From the NCBI RefSeq assembly GCF_036014215.1, contig NZ_CP107921.1:6131001-6195000 (forward strand): a DNA stretch of 64,000 nucleotides, given 5' to 3'. The notes below the pieces were generated by a model, which saw only the letters and a list, made by a program, of their open reading frames with translations, did not search any database and had not been told where the DNA came from. Below are positions 47,129-58,780 of the stretch, one piece after another (the first letter of the stretch is position 1; each line of letters opens with the position of its first letter). Position numbers and translations under genes: made by a program. This DNA is from Streptomyces sp. NBC_00440 (GTDB taxonomy: Bacteria > Actinomycetota > Actinomycetes > Streptomycetales > Streptomycetaceae).

Positions 47129-50100
47129 TTACTGCTGAGGGGCCGGCGGTGCCTGCGGGGGCTGCTGCGGAGGCCACCCGGCGGGCGGCACGGGCCCCTG
47201 CAATTCCGGTTGACCTGCCTGACCTGCTTGGCCGGGCCGGCCGGGCTGATCCGAGGGGCCCTGCTGCTGCGGCTGGGGGAGCGGCTGTCCCGGCTGCTGC
47301 TGCCACGGCTGCCCCTGCGCGGGAGGCTGCACCGGCTGTCCGGGATGCCCCTGTCCCTGCTGGCCCGGCCCCTGCTGGCCGGGCTGCACCGGCTGCTGCT
47401 GCCAGCCCTGTTGCTGCGGCGGATAGGGCTGTTGCGGGGGCTGCTGACCTCCGTAGGGCTGTTGCGGCCCTTGCGGTCCCTGAGGTGCCTGCGGGCCCTG
47501 GGGCGGATAGGGCTGCTGCTGGCCGGGCATCGGCGGGGCCATGTGCGGAGGGGGTGCCTGGCCGCTGCCGGTCCACAACCCCTGTGCCTGCTGGGCGCGT
47601 TGGAAGTCCTCGGCGACCAGGGCGGAGAGGTTGAAGTACGCCTCACGGGTCTTCGGCCGCATCATGTCCAGGTCGACCTCGGCACCCGCCGACAGATGCT
47701 CGTCGAACGGCACTACGACGACCGCACGGCAGCGGGTCTCGAAGTGCTGCACGATGTCATCGACCTTGATCATCTTTCCGGTCTCGCGGACCCCGGAGAT
47801 CACCGTGAGCGACCGCGCGACCAGCTCCGAATAGCCGTGCGCCGAGAGCCAGTCGAGCGTGGTGCTCGCGCTGGACGCGCCGTCGACGGACGGGGTGGAG
47901 ACGATGATCAACTGGTCGGCGAGGTCGAGTACGCCCCGCATCGCGCTGTAGAGCAGACCCGTACCGGAGTCGGTCAGGATGACCGGGTACTGCTTGCCCA
48001 GGACGTCGATGGCCCGGCGGTAGTCCTCGTCGTTGAACGTGGTGGAGACGGCGGGGTCCACGTCGTTGGCGATGATCTCCAGCCCGGAGGGCGCCTGCGA
48101 GGTGAACCGGCGGATGTCCATGTACGAGTTGAGGTACGGGATCGCCTGGACCAGGTCACGGATGGTGGCCCCGGTCTCACGCCGCACCCGCCTGCCGAGC
48201 GTTCCCGCGTCCGGGTTGGCGTCGATCGCCAGGATCTTGTCCTGCCGTTCGGTCGCGAGCGTGGCGCCCAGCGCGGTCGTCGTGGTGGTCTTGCCGACAC
48301 CGCCCTTGAGGCTGATGACGGCGATCCGGTAGCAGGAGAGGACCGGCGTCCGGATGAGTTCGAGCTTGCGCTGCCGCTCGGCCTCCTCCTTCTTGCCACC
48401 GATCTTGAAGCGCGAGGCACCGGCCGGGCCGCTGCGACTGCTCTTCGTCTTCTGCTTGTTGCGGATCAGCCGGTCGGACGACAGCTCGACGGCCGCCGTG
48501 TACCCCAGCGGCGCACCGGGAACGGAACGCTCCCGCTGATCATGGGCAACGGGCTGCGGCCAGCCGGCTCCGGTACGGGGGTCGACGGGGGCGCCGGGCT
48601 GCTGCTGTGCCTGCTGGGGGTCCTGGGCCTGCGGGTTCTGCTGCGCGGGCAGGTTCGGGGCAGGGGCACCGGGCTGCGGGAAGCCGTAGCCGGATTCGGG
48701 GTGCTGCTGCGGTGGCTGTTGTGCCTGGGGCTGCTGCGGTGCGGGGAGATGGGGAGTCGGCTGCGGGAATCCGTAACCGGCCTGTCCCTGCGGCGCCTGC
48801 TGCGGGAACCCATAGCCGCTGTGCGGTGGCTGAGGGGCCTGGGGGTTCTGAGGTGCCTGCGGCGGCAGAGGCTGCTGCGCGGACTCCGCGGGCCGGGGCT
48901 GCTGCGGGAACCCGTAACCGGGCTGGGGCTGCTGGGGTGCGGGCAGGTTGGGGGCCGGCTGCGGGAATCCGTAACCGGCCTGTCCCTGCGGAGCCTGAGC
49001 CGGGGGAGGCGTGCCCGGCGTCTGCTGCTGTGGCTGCTGTACCTGCTGGGGGGCAGGCTCGGCGGGCAGCGGGAAGCCGTAACCACCCTGCTCGCCGGCC
49101 GGCTCGGCGCTCTGCGCGGGCCAGGACGGCTGGGCCGGGGGAGCCGCCGGACCGACCGCGGGCGGCGGACCCGGCTGCTGCGGCTGCTGCTGGGGCGGCC
49201 CGGGGTACGGCTGCGACTGTTCGGCGCTCGGCGTGCTGACCGGCCACTGCGGAGCGGGCGGCGGCGCGGCGGGCTGGAACGCGGGCGGCAGCGGCGGCAG
49301 TTCACTCTGCGGCGACGCGGAAGGCGCGGGCGCCCAGGGCTGGGCGGGCGCCGCCGGAGGCGCGTCCTGCGGCTCCGGGTCGTCCGGAACGTGCGGCGGC
49401 ACCGCGTCCGCGACCGCGTCGGTGGGCACGGGCACGGCATCGGCGGGCTCTCCAACGGATCCGGCCGCCGGTCCGGACTCCGCGCCGGACTCTGCTCCGA
49501 AGTCACTCCGGCTGTCAGTGCCGCGCGGAGCACCGGGCATGCCGAACGAGGCGGCGAGATCCGCGAACGCGTCGGACCGGTAGGGACCGGAGGCTCCACC
49601 GGACGTTCCGGCCGTCGGAGCGGGGGCGGGCGGGGTGCTCTTCCGCTCGGGGGCCGGAGGGGCCTCGGGCCGCTCCCGCGCGGCCTTCGCGGCCGCTTCG
49701 AGCTTCTCGAACTCACGCTTCAGCGCGGCGGGGGAGAACTTCATGGTGTCCGCGCTCCGCACCTCACCCCCACCGAACGACTCGGCTGCCTTCTCGGGCA
49801 CAGCCTTCGGGGGCTGTTCCGCTGCTACCGGTTCCGGTTCCTGGTCATGAACGACCGGCGCGACGGGCTCGGACGCGGGCTCAGGCTCATCTCCGGCCTC
49901 GGACGCGGAATCACCGGCGGAATCACCGAATGGCTTCGGGCCGGATTCCGCATCGGCGTCGTCCGCCGGCTCACCTTCGGAAGCCAGAACCGACACTGGC
50001 TCGGACTCCGGCTCCGACTCCTGAACCTGCTCCGCCCCGTACTCCGGCTCCTGTTCGGGCTCGGACACCGGGTCCGCTCCGGGCACCGAGTCGGCACCCA

Positions 50101-50527
50101 GCTCCGCCGGACGTCCGGCTCCCGTCTCCGGCTCGTCCTTCTCCGCGGCGGCCGGTGTCGGGCCCCAGTTCGGCTGGAATCCTCCGGTCAGCGGCAGCCC
50201 CGGCACAGCCGCAGGCCCACCGACCGGACCGGTGGGCTGCACCGGAGGCACCTGAGACACCGGAGGCACCTGAGACACCGGGGGCACCTGCGACACCGGA
50301 GGCGTCTGAGGCACTGGCGGAGCGGGTGGCGGGGGAGTCGGAGCGGGCGCGGGCGGCGGAGTGGCCGGTGCCGGCTCCTTTGCCTGAGCGTCCGAAGCGT
50401 TCTGCGTGTACCAGGCGGGAGGGGTGTAGTCGATGGTGAACTCACCCGTCTCGGCGGGATCCGCGTCGGACTGATCGTCGACGGGTGTGTTCGGTCCCCC
50501 GCGAATCTCGTCCCGATCGCTGTTCAC
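47129..50527 (-). CDS. Proline/glutamine-rich MinD/ParA-like ATPase (EspI-like)
   Basis: A 1132-residue protein. Residues 1 to about 700 are low complexity and rich in Pro, Gln, Ala, Glu and Gly, with recurring GYGFPQ units. A MinD/ParA-type ATPase domain covers about 735-985: the deviant Walker A KGGVGKTT starts at Lys741, followed by [12 protein letters not shown] and an [13 protein letters not shown] segment. The last 145 residues are again Pro/Gln-rich. This layout matches the EspI-like proteins linked to ESX (type VII) secretion in actinobacteria, but no ESX core genes are in the window. The GTG at 50527 has GGGAGG five bases upstream. Transcription ends at a strong hairpin. Confidence 0.8.
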   Translation of the reverse strand: MNSDRDEIRGGPNTPVDDQSDADPAETGEFTIDYTPPAWYTQNASDAQAKEPAPATPPPAPAPTPPPPAPPVPQTPPVSQVPPVSQVPPVSQVPPVQPTGPVGGPAAVPGLPLTGGFQPNWGPTPAAAEKDEPETGAGRPAELGADSVPGADPVSEPEQEPEYGAEQVQESEPESEPVSVLASEGEPADDADAESGPKPFGDSAGDSASEAGDEPEPASEPVAPVVHDQEPEPVAAEQPPKAVPEKAAESFGGGEVRSADTMKFSPAALKREFEKLEAAAKAARERPEAPPAPERKSTPPAPAPTAGTSGGASGPYRSDAFADLAASFGMPGAPRGTDSRSDFGAESGAESGPAAGSVGEPADAVPVPTDAVADAVPPHVPDDPEPQDAPPAAPAQPWAPAPSASPQSELPPLPPAFQPAAPPPAPQWPVSTPSAEQSQPYPGPPQQQPQQPGPPPAVGPAAPPAQPSWPAQSAEPAGEQGGYGFPLPAEPAPQQVQQPQQQTPGTPPPAQAPQGQAGYGFPQPAPNLPAPQQPQPGYGFPQQPRPAESAQQPLPPQAPQNPQAPQPPHSGYGFPQQAPQGQAGYGFPQPTPHLPAPQQPQAQQPPQQHPESGYGFPQPGAPAPNLPAQQNPQAQDPQQAQQQPGAPVDPRTGAGWPQPVAHDQRERSVPGAPLGYTAAVELSSDRLIRNKQKTKSSRSGPAGASRFKIGGKKEEAERQRKLELIRTPVLSCYRIAVISLKGGVGKTTTTTALGATLATERQDKILAIDANPDAGTLGRRVRRETGATIRDLVQAIPYLNSYMDIRRFTSQAPSGLEIIANDVDPAVSTTFNDEDYRRAIDVLGKQYPVILTDSGTGLLYSAMRGVLDLADQLIIVSTPSVDGASSASTTLDWLSAHGYSELVARSLTVISGVRETGKMIKVDDIVQHFETRCRAVVVVPFDEHLSAGAEVDLDMMRPKTREAYFNLSALVAEDFQRAQQAQGLWTGSGQAPPPHMAPPMPGQQQPYPPQGPQAPQGPQGPQQPYGGQQPPQQPYPPQQQGWQQQPVQPGQQGPGQQGQGHPGQPVQPPAQGQPWQQQPGQPLPQPQQQGPSDQPGRPGQAGQAGQPELQGPVPPAGWPPQQPPQAPPAPQQ

Positions 50528-50839
50528 AATGCCTCCCGCTGGTGTGCTCTAGCACCCTCGTGCCGTAGTGGATGGGGGGCGACCGTTGTCGTCCGATCCG
50601 CCTGGCTCTCCCCGTGAGGACGCGAACACCCCGCTTGCGGGTTCTGGCCCGTGCCCCCGTCCCAGCCTAATCACCATTCGTACCGGGACGGCATGACGGA
50701 GTGCACCGTCGGGCGTGACCTTTCCGTCAAGGGGCGCCCGAATCATGCCCTGTTACGCCACCAGGCAGCGGCGATAACGGAAAGAAGGCGCCAAAATCCA
50801 CCCAAAATCGATCTGCCGCAGTCGCCCCGGCGCCCCTCG
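50528..50839. other. 312-base gap without a gene
   Basis: Between the MinD-like start and the BldB-like stop. I see a possible -10 TAGGCT for the MinD-like gene (minus strand, 50664-50669) without a convincing -35, and a weak GACGG/CCGTC hairpin. No coding frame has the right codon bias. Confidence 0.4.
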
Positions 50840-51136
50840 CTACTCCGCGGCGGCGCTCGTGGTTCCGCCGTTGTGCGGTGCGGGCTCCAGGTCGAATTCG
50901 CCGTCGCGGGCGCCCAGCACGAAGGCGCGCCATTCCGCTTCCGTGTACCGCAGCACTGTTCCGTGGTCGATGGACGACCTCATGGCCACGGCCCCGTCCG
51001 GCAGGTACGCGATCTCGACCCGCTCCTCGTGCTCCGAGGTGCCGGGTGCGCCCTGCCACTCGACACCGGAGATGTCGAGGGCGTAGAGCTCTTCCTTCTC
51101 GCGTTCCTTGCGGTCCTTGTCGTGTGCGTCAGCCAT
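50840..51136 (-). CDS. bldB: DUF397 family protein, probable developmental regulator BldB
   Basis: A 98-residue acidic protein. The segment VEIAYLPDGAVAMRSS and the end LRYTEAEWRAFVLGARDGEF are the DUF397 hallmark (…F…EWxAFxxGxxxGEF). A charged N-terminal helix (DKDRKEREKEELY) precedes it, which ordinary DUF397 proteins next to XRE regulators lack. Length and position near rpsO-pnp and the MinD-like gene fit BldB, needed for aerial growth in Streptomyces coelicolor; this assignment is from memory. No XRE-type partner gene is adjacent. A 6-bp inverted repeat at 51162-51176 lies at the probable transcription start. Confidence 0.65.
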   Translation of the reverse strand: MADAHDKDRKEREKEELYALDISGVEWQGAPGTSEHEERVEIAYLPDGAVAMRSSIDHGTVLRYTEAEWRAFVLGARDGEFDLEPAPHNGGTTSAAAE

Positions 51137-51161
51137 GGCTGCCCGGTCCCTTCACCACGTA

Positions 51162-51176
51162 CGAACAAGCTGTTCG
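51162..51176. promoter_or_regulatory. Inverted repeat upstream of the BldB-like gene
   Basis: CGAACA-AGC-TGTTCG is a perfect 6-bp inverted repeat 26-40 bases before the start codon. TAGGGT (minus strand, 51180-51185) just upstream resembles a -10 box, so the repeat would cover the transcription start. Confidence 0.5.
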
Positions 51177-51256
51177 CTCACCCTACTTGGCGGGACCGGT
51201 CCCGCTCATGGGTTCCGGGCGACGTGGATCCGGGATGGTAAAGGGGTGCTGGGCGA

Positions 51257-51598
51257 TCACCGGCTGAGCAGTGTGATCGCCGTATATGTGCCGCTCACCG
51301 CACCGACTGCCATCACTGTCACCGACACACAGCGCCGCTTCAACTGCTCATAGCGCGCCGTGTACTCGCCGCGCAGTTCGGCCGCCCGGTCGGAGATCCG
51401 TACGAGCACGGCCCGGGAGACGGCCACCCGGTCGGCCGTGTAGACGCGTTCCACATCGTCCCGCTGGGCGATGGTCAGCCAGGGCAACTGGCCCGCGAAG
51501 CGGGCCGCCTGCCGTCGGGCCTCCTCCAGCTCCGCGCTCCACAGCAGGTACCCCTCGATCCGCACGAGACCGCGCGCGGTGTCCTCGTCGGTTGCCAC
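51257..51598 (-). CDS. Small membrane protein of unknown function
   Basis: A 113-residue protein I do not recognise. The first 85 residues are helical and charged (LEEARRQAARFAG, DRAAELRGEYTARYEQLKRR). One membrane segment, VTVMAVGAVSGTYTAITLL, ends the protein, so it would be tail-anchored with the bulk in the cytoplasm. The GTG at 51598 has GAGGAGAAGG upstream. It lies 58 bases after the oxidase subunit I gene on the same strand and may be co-expressed with it. Confidence 0.65.
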   Translation of the reverse strand: MATDEDTARGLVRIEGYLLWSAELEEARRQAARFAGQLPWLTIAQRDDVERVYTADRVAVSRAVLVRISDRAAELRGEYTARYEQLKRRCVSVTVMAVGAVSGTYTAITLLSR

Positions 51599-51656
51599 GC
51601 CTTCTCCTCGCCGTCGCTTCCGCTTCTCTTCTTCTCGTCCGCTCTTCTCCGCCGGG

Positions 51657-53387
51657 CTACTCGTCTCCGGCGCCCGTTGCTGACGAGGGGGAGGAGGCCG
51701 CCGCGTGCCCCGCAGCTTCGAGAGCGTTGATCGCGGGGTAGTGGAGGTCGAACGCCGGGCCCTCGGAGCGGATCCTCGGGAGGGTCGTGAAGTTGTGCCG
51801 GGGCGGCGGGCAGGACGTCGCCCATTCGAGCGAACGGCCGTAGCCCCAAGGGTCGTCGACCATGACGGGCTTGCCGTACTTGGCCGTCTTCCAGACGTTG
51901 TAGAAGAACGGCAGCAGCGAAAGCCCCAGCAGGAAGGAGCTGATGCTCGAAATGGTGTTCAGCGTGGTGAAGCCGTCAGCGGCGAGGTAGTCCGCGTAAC
52001 GCCGGGGCATACCCTCGGCGCCCAGCCAGTGCTGTACCAGGAACGTGCCGTGGAAGCCCACGAACAGCGTCCAGAAGTTGATCTTGCCGAGCCGCTCGTC
52101 CAGCATCTTGCCGGTGAACTTCGGCCACCAGAAATAGAAGCCGGCGAACATCGCGAAGACCACGGTCCCGAACACCACGTAATGGAAGTGCGCGACCACG
52201 AAGTACGAGTCGGACACGTGGAAGTCCATCGGGGGCGAAGCCAGGATGACACCGGTCAGACCACCGAAGAGGAACGTGACCAGGAAGCCGATGGACCACA
52301 GCATCGGTGTCTCGAAGGACAGCGATCCCTTCCACATCGTGCCGATCCAGTTGAAGAACTTCACACCGGTCGGCACCGCGATCAGGAAGGTCATGAAGGA
52401 GAAGAACGGCAGGAGGACACCGCCGGTGACGAACATGTGGTGGGCCCACACCGTCACCGAGAGCCCGGCGATGGAGATCGTGGCCCCGACCAGGCCGATG
52501 TAACCGAAGACCGGCTTGCGGGAGAACACCGGAATGATCTCGGTGACGATCCCGAAGAACGGCAACGCGATGATGTACACCTCCGGATGCCCGAAGAACC
52601 AGAAGAGGTGCTGCCACAGCAGGGCCCCGCCATTGGCCGCGTCGAAGACATGGGCGCCGAACTTCCGGTCCGCCTCCAGCACGAGCAGCGCGGCGGCCAG
52701 TACGGGGAAGGCCAGCAGCACGAGCACGGCGGTCAGCAGCGCGTTCCACACGAAGATCGGCATACGGAACATCGTCATGCCGGGTGCGCGCATACAGATG
52801 ATCGTGGTGATGAAGTTGACCGAACCGAGGATCGTGCCGAAGCCCTGGAAGGCCAGCCCCATGATCCACAGATCCGCGCCGACCCCGGGGGAGTGGACCG
52901 TGCTGGTCAGTGGCGAGTACGCGAACCAGCCGAAGTCGGCCGCCCCGTCCGGGGTGAGGAAGCCGCCCATCACGATCAGTGCGCCCAGCAGATACAGCCA
53001 GTAGGCGAAGAGGTTCAGCCGGGGGAACGCCACATCGGGCGCCCCGATCTGCAACGGCATGATCCAGTTGGTGAAGCCGATGAAGAGCGGCGTCGCGAAC
53101 ATCAGCAGCATGATCGTGCCGTGCATCGTGAACGCCTGGTTGAACTGCTCGTTCGACACGATCTGCGTACCGGGCCGCGCCAGCTCGGCACGCATCAGGA
53201 GCGCCATCACGCCGCCGATGCAGAAAAAGGCGAACGATGTGGCCAGATACATCGTGCCGATCGTCTTGTGATCGGTCGTGGTCGCCCAGCTGACGATGAT
53301 GCTTCCGGGACGCCTGCGGCGTACCGGTACCTCGCTGTCGTAATCGTCATCGGACGTGGGTGAATCCTCGGTGGCCCTCGTCGTCAC
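51657..53387 (-). CDS. ctaD: Cytochrome c oxidase subunit I
   Basis: A 576-residue heme-copper oxidase subunit I with 12 membrane helices. Ligand motifs are intact: the low-spin heme histidine in [13 protein letters not shown] with the CuB histidine and cross-linked tyrosine, AHHMFV with two CuB histidines, and VAHFHYV for hemes a3 and a. The protein is the aa3-type catalytic subunit of the respiratory chain. Subunits II and III and the bc1 genes are not next to it; streptomycetes usually keep those elsewhere with another ctaD, so this may be a second copy. I chose the GTG at 53387, with AGGAG eight bases upstream, over a start at 53435. Confidence 0.92.
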   Translation of the reverse strand: MTTRATEDSPTSDDDYDSEVPVRRRRPGSIIVSWATTTDHKTIGTMYLATSFAFFCIGGVMALLMRAELARPGTQIVSNEQFNQAFTMHGTIMLLMFATPLFIGFTNWIMPLQIGAPDVAFPRLNLFAYWLYLLGALIVMGGFLTPDGAADFGWFAYSPLTSTVHSPGVGADLWIMGLAFQGFGTILGSVNFITTIICMRAPGMTMFRMPIFVWNALLTAVLVLLAFPVLAAALLVLEADRKFGAHVFDAANGGALLWQHLFWFFGHPEVYIIALPFFGIVTEIIPVFSRKPVFGYIGLVGATISIAGLSVTVWAHHMFVTGGVLLPFFSFMTFLIAVPTGVKFFNWIGTMWKGSLSFETPMLWSIGFLVTFLFGGLTGVILASPPMDFHVSDSYFVVAHFHYVVFGTVVFAMFAGFYFWWPKFTGKMLDERLGKINFWTLFVGFHGTFLVQHWLGAEGMPRRYADYLAADGFTTLNTISSISSFLLGLSLLPFFYNVWKTAKYGKPVMVDDPWGYGRSLEWATSCPPPRHNFTTLPRIRSEGPAFDLHYPAINALEAAGHAAASSPSSATGAGDE

Positions 53388-53700
53388 TGCGGTGCTCCTG
53401 CTGCTGTGGTCGCGCCCTGACGGGCTGGACAGCACAGGAGCATGGCGCAGCTCACGCCGAAGGGTTCTGAGGCGGTGTGGCGTGGCGCGCGGCTTGAGCC
53501 GTTCGGGTCTACGGACGGGGCCCGGGGGCCGGGCCGGCCGACTCGGAAAGGCTGATACGCTGTGTGACGGCCGTCTGTGTACGCGCCTCCGGATGACCTG
53601 GAGGCTGCGCCCAGCGGATCCCCGCCTCCCGAGTTACGGAAGCTCCCCAGAGTATTCGACCTGGGGCACTCGGTGGCCTGAAGACTCACGAGGAGTACGC
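53388..53700. other. Divergent promoter region and rpsO leader
   Basis: A 313-base gap between ctaD (minus) and rpsO (plus). TACGCT at 53556-53561 is a plausible -10 for rpsO without a good -35. GCCTCC/GGAGGC (53585-53590/53600-53605) and GAGGC/GCCTC further on could form alternative stems in the rpsO leader, where ribosomal protein S15 often acts on its own message. No gene is visible. Confidence 0.4.
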
Positions 53701-53991
53701 GTGTCGCTCGACGCCGCTACGAAGAAGCAGATCATGACCGAGTTCGGCCAGAAGGAAGGCGACACCGGTTCCCCCGAGGTTCAGGTCGCCATGCTCTCGC
53801 GCCGCATCTCGGACCTGACTGAGCACCTCAAGATGCACAAGCACGACCACCACTCCCGCCGGGGTCTGCTGATCCTGGTCGGCCAGCGTCGCCGCCTTCT
53901 CCAGTACCTGGCCAAGAAGGACATCCAGCGCTTCCGTGCGCTGGTCGACCGCCTCGGCATCCGCCGCGGTGCGGCCGGCGGCGCCAAGTAA
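53701..53991 (+). CDS. rpsO: 30S ribosomal protein S15
   Basis: A 96-residue primary 16S rRNA-binding protein. The family pattern is complete: [43 protein letters not shown] and [21 protein letters not shown]. The GTG at 53701 has GAGGAG nine bases upstream; in-frame codons before it are not part of the protein. A hairpin follows, then pnp, the usual rpsO-pnp arrangement. Confidence 0.96.
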   Translation: MSLDAATKKQIMTEFGQKEGDTGSPEVQVAMLSRRISDLTEHLKMHKHDHHSRRGLLILVGQRRRLLQYLAKKDIQRFRALVDRLGIRRGAAGGAK

Positions 53992-54003
53992 GAACGTTGT
54001 GCG

Positions 54004-54038
54004 AGGGAGCGGGCCCCATTTCCTGGGGACCGCTCCCT
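54004..54038 (+). terminator. Hairpin between rpsO and pnp
   Basis: AGGGAGCGG (54004-54012) pairs with CCGCTCCCT (54030-54038), and CCCC/GGGG extends the stem past a G-A mismatch; TTTG follows. In streptomycetes the rpsO-pnp intergenic hairpin is a known RNase III processing site, so it may act as a processing signal as well as a terminator. Confidence 0.75.
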
Positions 54039-54103
54039 TTGCCGTACGTGCGGCCGCTGTACGTGCGGAACCCGGACCTGGCTCAGTAACCTGGGTGTGC
54101 ACG

Positions 54104-54150
54104 GCAGTACCGAGTACGTAGAACCGCAGTACCGAATGCTGCAGTACCGA
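54104..54150 (+). repeat. Three direct repeats of GCAGTACCGA upstream of pnp
   Basis: Exact copies lie at 54104-54113, 54126-54135 and 54141-54150, about 170-215 bases before the pnp start. GTACGTGCGG is also repeated just before, at about 54044 and 54059. Confidence 0.85.
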
Positions 54151-54319
54151 ACGAGGGGAAGCGCCCTCCAGCCGCCGCCGGTCCTCGGTAGTGGCCCCCG
54201 GGAACATCACCCGGGTGCTTCGATCGAAGACCGGCCCCGCAACCATGGAGCGCTTCTCCGCCCCGTTCCCCGCCACACGGGCTGGGGGACGAAAGACGAC
54301 GAGTATGGAGAAAACGCTA

Positions 54320-56533
54320 GTGGAGAACGAGACCCACTACGCCGAGGCCGTTATTGACAACGGAACCTTCGGCACCCGCACCATCCGCTTCGAGACGGGC
54401 CGCCTGGCCAAGCAGGCCGCCGGCTCCGCCGTGGCGTACCTGGACGACGACACCATGGTGCTGTCGGCCACCAGCGCTTCCAAGAAGCCCAAGGACCAGC
54501 TCGACTTCTTCCCCCTCACGGTGGACGTCGAGGAGCGGCAGTACGCGGCCGGCAAGATCCCCGGCTCCTTCTTCCGCCGCGAGGGCCGCCCCTCCGAGGA
54601 CGCGATCCTCACCTGCCGCCTGATCGACCGGCCGCTGCGCCCCTCCTTCAAGAAGGGCCTGCGCAACGAGATCCAGATCGTCGAGACGATCATGGCGCTC
54701 AACCCCGACCACCTGTACGACGTGGTCGCGATCAACGCCGCCTCCTGCTCCACGATGCTGGCCGGCCTGCCCTTCTCCGGCCCGATCGGCGGCACCCGCG
54801 TCGCTCTGATCAAGGGCCAGTGGGTCGCCTTCCCGACGCACACCGAGCTTGAGGACGCCGTCTTCGACATGGTCGTCGCGGGCCGCGTGCTCGATGACGG
54901 CGACGTCGCGATCATGATGGTCGAGGCCGAGGCCACCGAGAAGACCATCCAGCTCGTCAAGGACGGCGCCGAGGCTCCGACCGAAGAGGTCGTCGCCGCC
55001 GGTCTCGAAGCCGCGAAGCCCTTCATCAAGGCGCTCTGCAAGGCCCAGTCCGACCTCGCCGCCAAGGCCGCCAAGCCCACCGGCGAGTTCCCGGTCTTCC
55101 TCGACTACCAGGACGACGTCCTGGAGGCGCTCACCGCCGCGGTCAGGACCGAGCTCGCCAAGGCGCTCACCATCGCCGGCAAGCAGGAGCGCGAGGCCGA
55201 GCTGGACCGCGTCAAGGAGATCGCCGTCGAGAAGCTGCTCCCGAAGTTCGAGGGCCGCGAGAAGGAGATCTCCGGCGCGTACCGCGCGCTGACCAAGTCC
55301 GTCGTGCGTGAGCGCGTCATCAAGGACAAGGTCCGCATCGACGGCCGCGGCGTCACGGACATCCGTACGCTCGCCGCCGAGGTCGAGGCCATCCCGCGCG
55401 TGCACGGCTCGGCGCTCTTCGAGCGTGGCGAGACCCAGATCCTGGGCGTCACCACCCTCAACATGCTCCGCATGGAGCAGCAGCTGGACACCCTCTCCCC
55501 GGTGACCCGCAAGCGCTACATGCACAACTACAACTTCCCGCCGTACTCCGTCGGTGAGACCGGCCGCGTGGGCTCGCCCAAGCGCCGCGAGATCGGCCAC
55601 GGAGCGCTCGCCGAGCGCGCCATCGTGCCGGTGCTGCCGACGCGCGAGGAGTTCCCGTACGCGATCCGCCAGGTCTCCGAGGCGCTGGGCTCCAACGGCT
55701 CGACGTCCATGGGCTCGGTCTGCGCCTCCACCATGTCCCTGCTGAACGCCGGTGTGCCCCTCAAGGCCGCCGTCGCCGGTATCGCCATGGGCCTCATCTC
55801 GCAGGAGATCGACGGCAAGACGCACTACGTCGCCCTCACCGACATCCTCGGTGCGGAGGACGCCTACGGCGACATGGACTTCAAGGTCGCCGGTACCAAG
55901 CAGTTCGTGACTGCGCTCCAGCTCGACACCAAGCTCGACGGCATCCCCGCCTCGGTCCTGGCCGCCGCGCTGAAGCAGGCCCGTGACGCACGCCTCCACA
56001 TCCTCGACGTGATGAACGAGGCCATCGACGTCCCGGACGAGATGTCCCCGAACGCCCCGCGGATCATCACCGTCAAGATCCCGGTGGACAAGATCGGTGA
56101 GGTCATCGGCCCCAAGGGCAAGATGATCAACCAGATCCAGGAGGACACCGGCGCCGACATCACGATCGAGGACGACGGCACCATCTACATCGGTGCCCAG
56201 CAGGGTTCGCAGGCCGAGGCCGCGCGCACCACGATCAACTCGATCGCCAACCCGACCATGCCGGAGGTCGGCGAGCGTTACCTGGGCACGGTCGTCAAGA
56301 CCACGACCTTCGGTGCGTTCGTGTCGCTCATGCCGGGCAAGGACGGCCTGCTGCACATCTCGCAGATCCGCAAGCTCGCCGGTGGCAAGCGCGTGGAGAA
56401 CGTCGAGGACGTGCTCGCGGTCGGCTCCAAGGTCCAGGTCGAGATCGGCGAGATCGACTCCCGCGGCAAGCTCTCCCTCGTCCCCGTCATCGAGGGCGAA
56501 GAAGACGAGAAGAAGGACGACGCCGACAAGTGA
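54320..56533 (+). CDS. pnp: Polyribonucleotide nucleotidyltransferase (PNPase)
   Basis: A 737-residue exoribonuclease and 3'-tail polymerase. Two RNase PH domains with an all-helical segment between them, a KH domain ([17 protein letters not shown] near residues 592-608) and a C-terminal S1 domain ([24 protein letters not shown]) appear in order. The [22 protein letters not shown] segment is classical. I chose the GTG at 54320 ([10 protein letters not shown]), as in other streptomycetes, with GGAG nine bases upstream. In Streptomyces PNPase also adds heteropolymeric tails. The stop overlaps the GTG of the M16 gene. Confidence 0.95.
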   Translation: MENETHYAEAVIDNGTFGTRTIRFETGRLAKQAAGSAVAYLDDDTMVLSATSASKKPKDQLDFFPLTVDVEERQYAAGKIPGSFFRREGRPSEDAILTCRLIDRPLRPSFKKGLRNEIQIVETIMALNPDHLYDVVAINAASCSTMLAGLPFSGPIGGTRVALIKGQWVAFPTHTELEDAVFDMVVAGRVLDDGDVAIMMVEAEATEKTIQLVKDGAEAPTEEVVAAGLEAAKPFIKALCKAQSDLAAKAAKPTGEFPVFLDYQDDVLEALTAAVRTELAKALTIAGKQEREAELDRVKEIAVEKLLPKFEGREKEISGAYRALTKSVVRERVIKDKVRIDGRGVTDIRTLAAEVEAIPRVHGSALFERGETQILGVTTLNMLRMEQQLDTLSPVTRKRYMHNYNFPPYSVGETGRVGSPKRREIGHGALAERAIVPVLPTREEFPYAIRQVSEALGSNGSTSMGSVCASTMSLLNAGVPLKAAVAGIAMGLISQEIDGKTHYVALTDILGAEDAYGDMDFKVAGTKQFVTALQLDTKLDGIPASVLAAALKQARDARLHILDVMNEAIDVPDEMSPNAPRIITVKIPVDKIGEVIGPKGKMINQIQEDTGADITIEDDGTIYIGAQQGSQAEAARTTINSIANPTMPEVGERYLGTVVKTTTFGAFVSLMPGKDGLLHISQIRKLAGGKRVENVEDVLAVGSKVQVEIGEIDSRGKLSLVPVIEGEEDEKKDDADK

Positions 56534-57954
56534 CGTCCCGTAGTTCCGTGACGACGGCCCGCACCTCATCGGAGGCGCGGGCCGTCGCCCGTACCCAGAG
56601 CCACCTCACGGACGAGAACGGCAGCAGTGCATTCAAGGACGGAAACGTGAGCAACGCCGGAGCACCCAGCGACACGGTCCGCAGGACCGTCCTCCCCGGC
56701 GGTCTGCGCATCGTCACCGAGACCGTCCCCTCAGTGCGCTCGGCGACATTCGGGATCTGGGCGAACGTCGGATCCCGGGATGAGACGCCGTCCCTCAACG
56801 GAGCCACCCACTACCTGGAACACCTCCTCTTCAAGGGCACCGAGAAGCGCAGCGCCCTCGACATCTCCGCCACGATCGACGCGGTCGGCGGCGAGATGAA
56901 CGCCTTCACGGCGAAGGAGTACACCTGCTACTACGCCCGGGTCCTGGACAGTGATCTGCCGCTGGCCATAGACGTCGTCTGCGACATGCTGACCGGTTCG
57001 CTGATCACCGCCGAGGACGTCGAGGCCGAGCGCGGCGTCATCCTCGAAGAGATCGCGATGACCGAGGACGACCCCGGCGACGTCGTCCACGACCTCTTCG
57101 CACAGACGATGTTCGGCGACACCCCGCTCGGCCGCCCGGTCCTCGGCACCGTCGACACCGTCAACGGGCTCAGCCGCAGCCAGATCGCCCGCTTCTACAA
57201 GAAGCACTACGACCCGACCCACCTCGTCGTCGCCGCCGCCGGCAACATCGACCACGACACGGTGGTACGCCAGGTCAGCGAGGCGTTCGAGCGCGCGGGC
57301 GCGCTGTCCCGTACCGACGCCGTACCGGTGGACCCGCGCTCCGGCTCCCGCATCCTGCGTTCCGCGGGCGGCGTCGACCTGCTGAACCGCAAGACCGAGC
57401 AGGCGCACATCGTCCTCGGGATGCCGGGCCTGGCCAGGACCGACGACCGGCGGTGGGCGCTCGGCGTCCTCAACACCGCGCTCGGCGGCGGAATGAGCTC
57501 CCGCCTCTTCCAGGAGGTACGGGAGAAGCGCGGCCTCGCCTACAGCGTGTACTCGTACACCTCGGGCTTCGCCGACTGCGGTCTCTTCGGCATCTACGCG
57601 GGCTGCCGCCCCAACCAGGTCCACGACGTCCTGAAGATCTGCCGGGACGAGCTCGACCGGGCCGCGAACGAAGGGGTGACCGACGAGGAGATCCGCCGCG
57701 CGGTCGGCCAGCTCGCCGGTTCCACGGTGCTCGGCATGGAGGACACCGGGGCGCTGATGAACCGCATAGGCAAGAGCGAACTGTGCTGGGGCACCCAGAT
57801 GTCGGTCGACGAGATGCTGGAGCGGATCACCGCGGTCACCCCGGATGAAGTCCGCGCGGTCGCCCACGACATATTGGGACAGCGCCCCTCGCTGTCGGTG
57901 ATCGGGCCGCTGAAGGACAAGCAGGCGGACCGCCTCCACGAAGCGGTCTCCTGA
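56530..57954 (+). CDS. M16-family zinc metallopeptidase
   Basis: A 474-residue processing-peptidase-like protease. The inverted zinc motif HYLEH is at residues 94-98, and the distal glutamate is in ERGVILEEI near residues 168-175. Both M16 halves are present, with the second around residues 225-440 ([10 protein letters not shown]). Relatives follow pnp in most actinobacteria; the substrate is unknown. The GTG at 56530 overlaps the pnp stop. A GTG at 56647 is an alternative start that would remove a 39-residue Ser/Thr-rich lead. Confidence 0.88.
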   Translation: MTSRSSVTTARTSSEARAVARTQSHLTDENGSSAFKDGNVSNAGAPSDTVRRTVLPGGLRIVTETVPSVRSATFGIWANVGSRDETPSLNGATHYLEHLLFKGTEKRSALDISATIDAVGGEMNAFTAKEYTCYYARVLDSDLPLAIDVVCDMLTGSLITAEDVEAERGVILEEIAMTEDDPGDVVHDLFAQTMFGDTPLGRPVLGTVDTVNGLSRSQIARFYKKHYDPTHLVVAAAGNIDHDTVVRQVSEAFERAGALSRTDAVPVDPRSGSRILRSAGGVDLLNRKTEQAHIVLGMPGLARTDDRRWALGVLNTALGGGMSSRLFQEVREKRGLAYSVYSYTSGFADCGLFGIYAGCRPNQVHDVLKICRDELDRAANEGVTDEEIRRAVGQLAGSTVLGMEDTGALMNRIGKSELCWGTQMSVDEMLERITAVTPDEVRAVAHDILGQRPSLSVIGPLKDKQADRLHEAVS

Positions 57955-57993
57955 GCCGAACCGTCTGTGAAACGCGTCAGCCATGACGTGTGA

Positions 57994-58776
<783 letters not shown>

Positions 58777-58780
58777 CCCG

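Noticed and set aside
48500..49250. Repeat array in the MinD-like gene
   Set aside because: The recurring bases encode repeated GYGFPQ protein units, not an array with spacers.
51162..51176. LexA (SOS) box
   Set aside because: The half-sites CGAAC and GTTCG are separated by five bases; the LexA box known from Gram-positive bacteria needs four.
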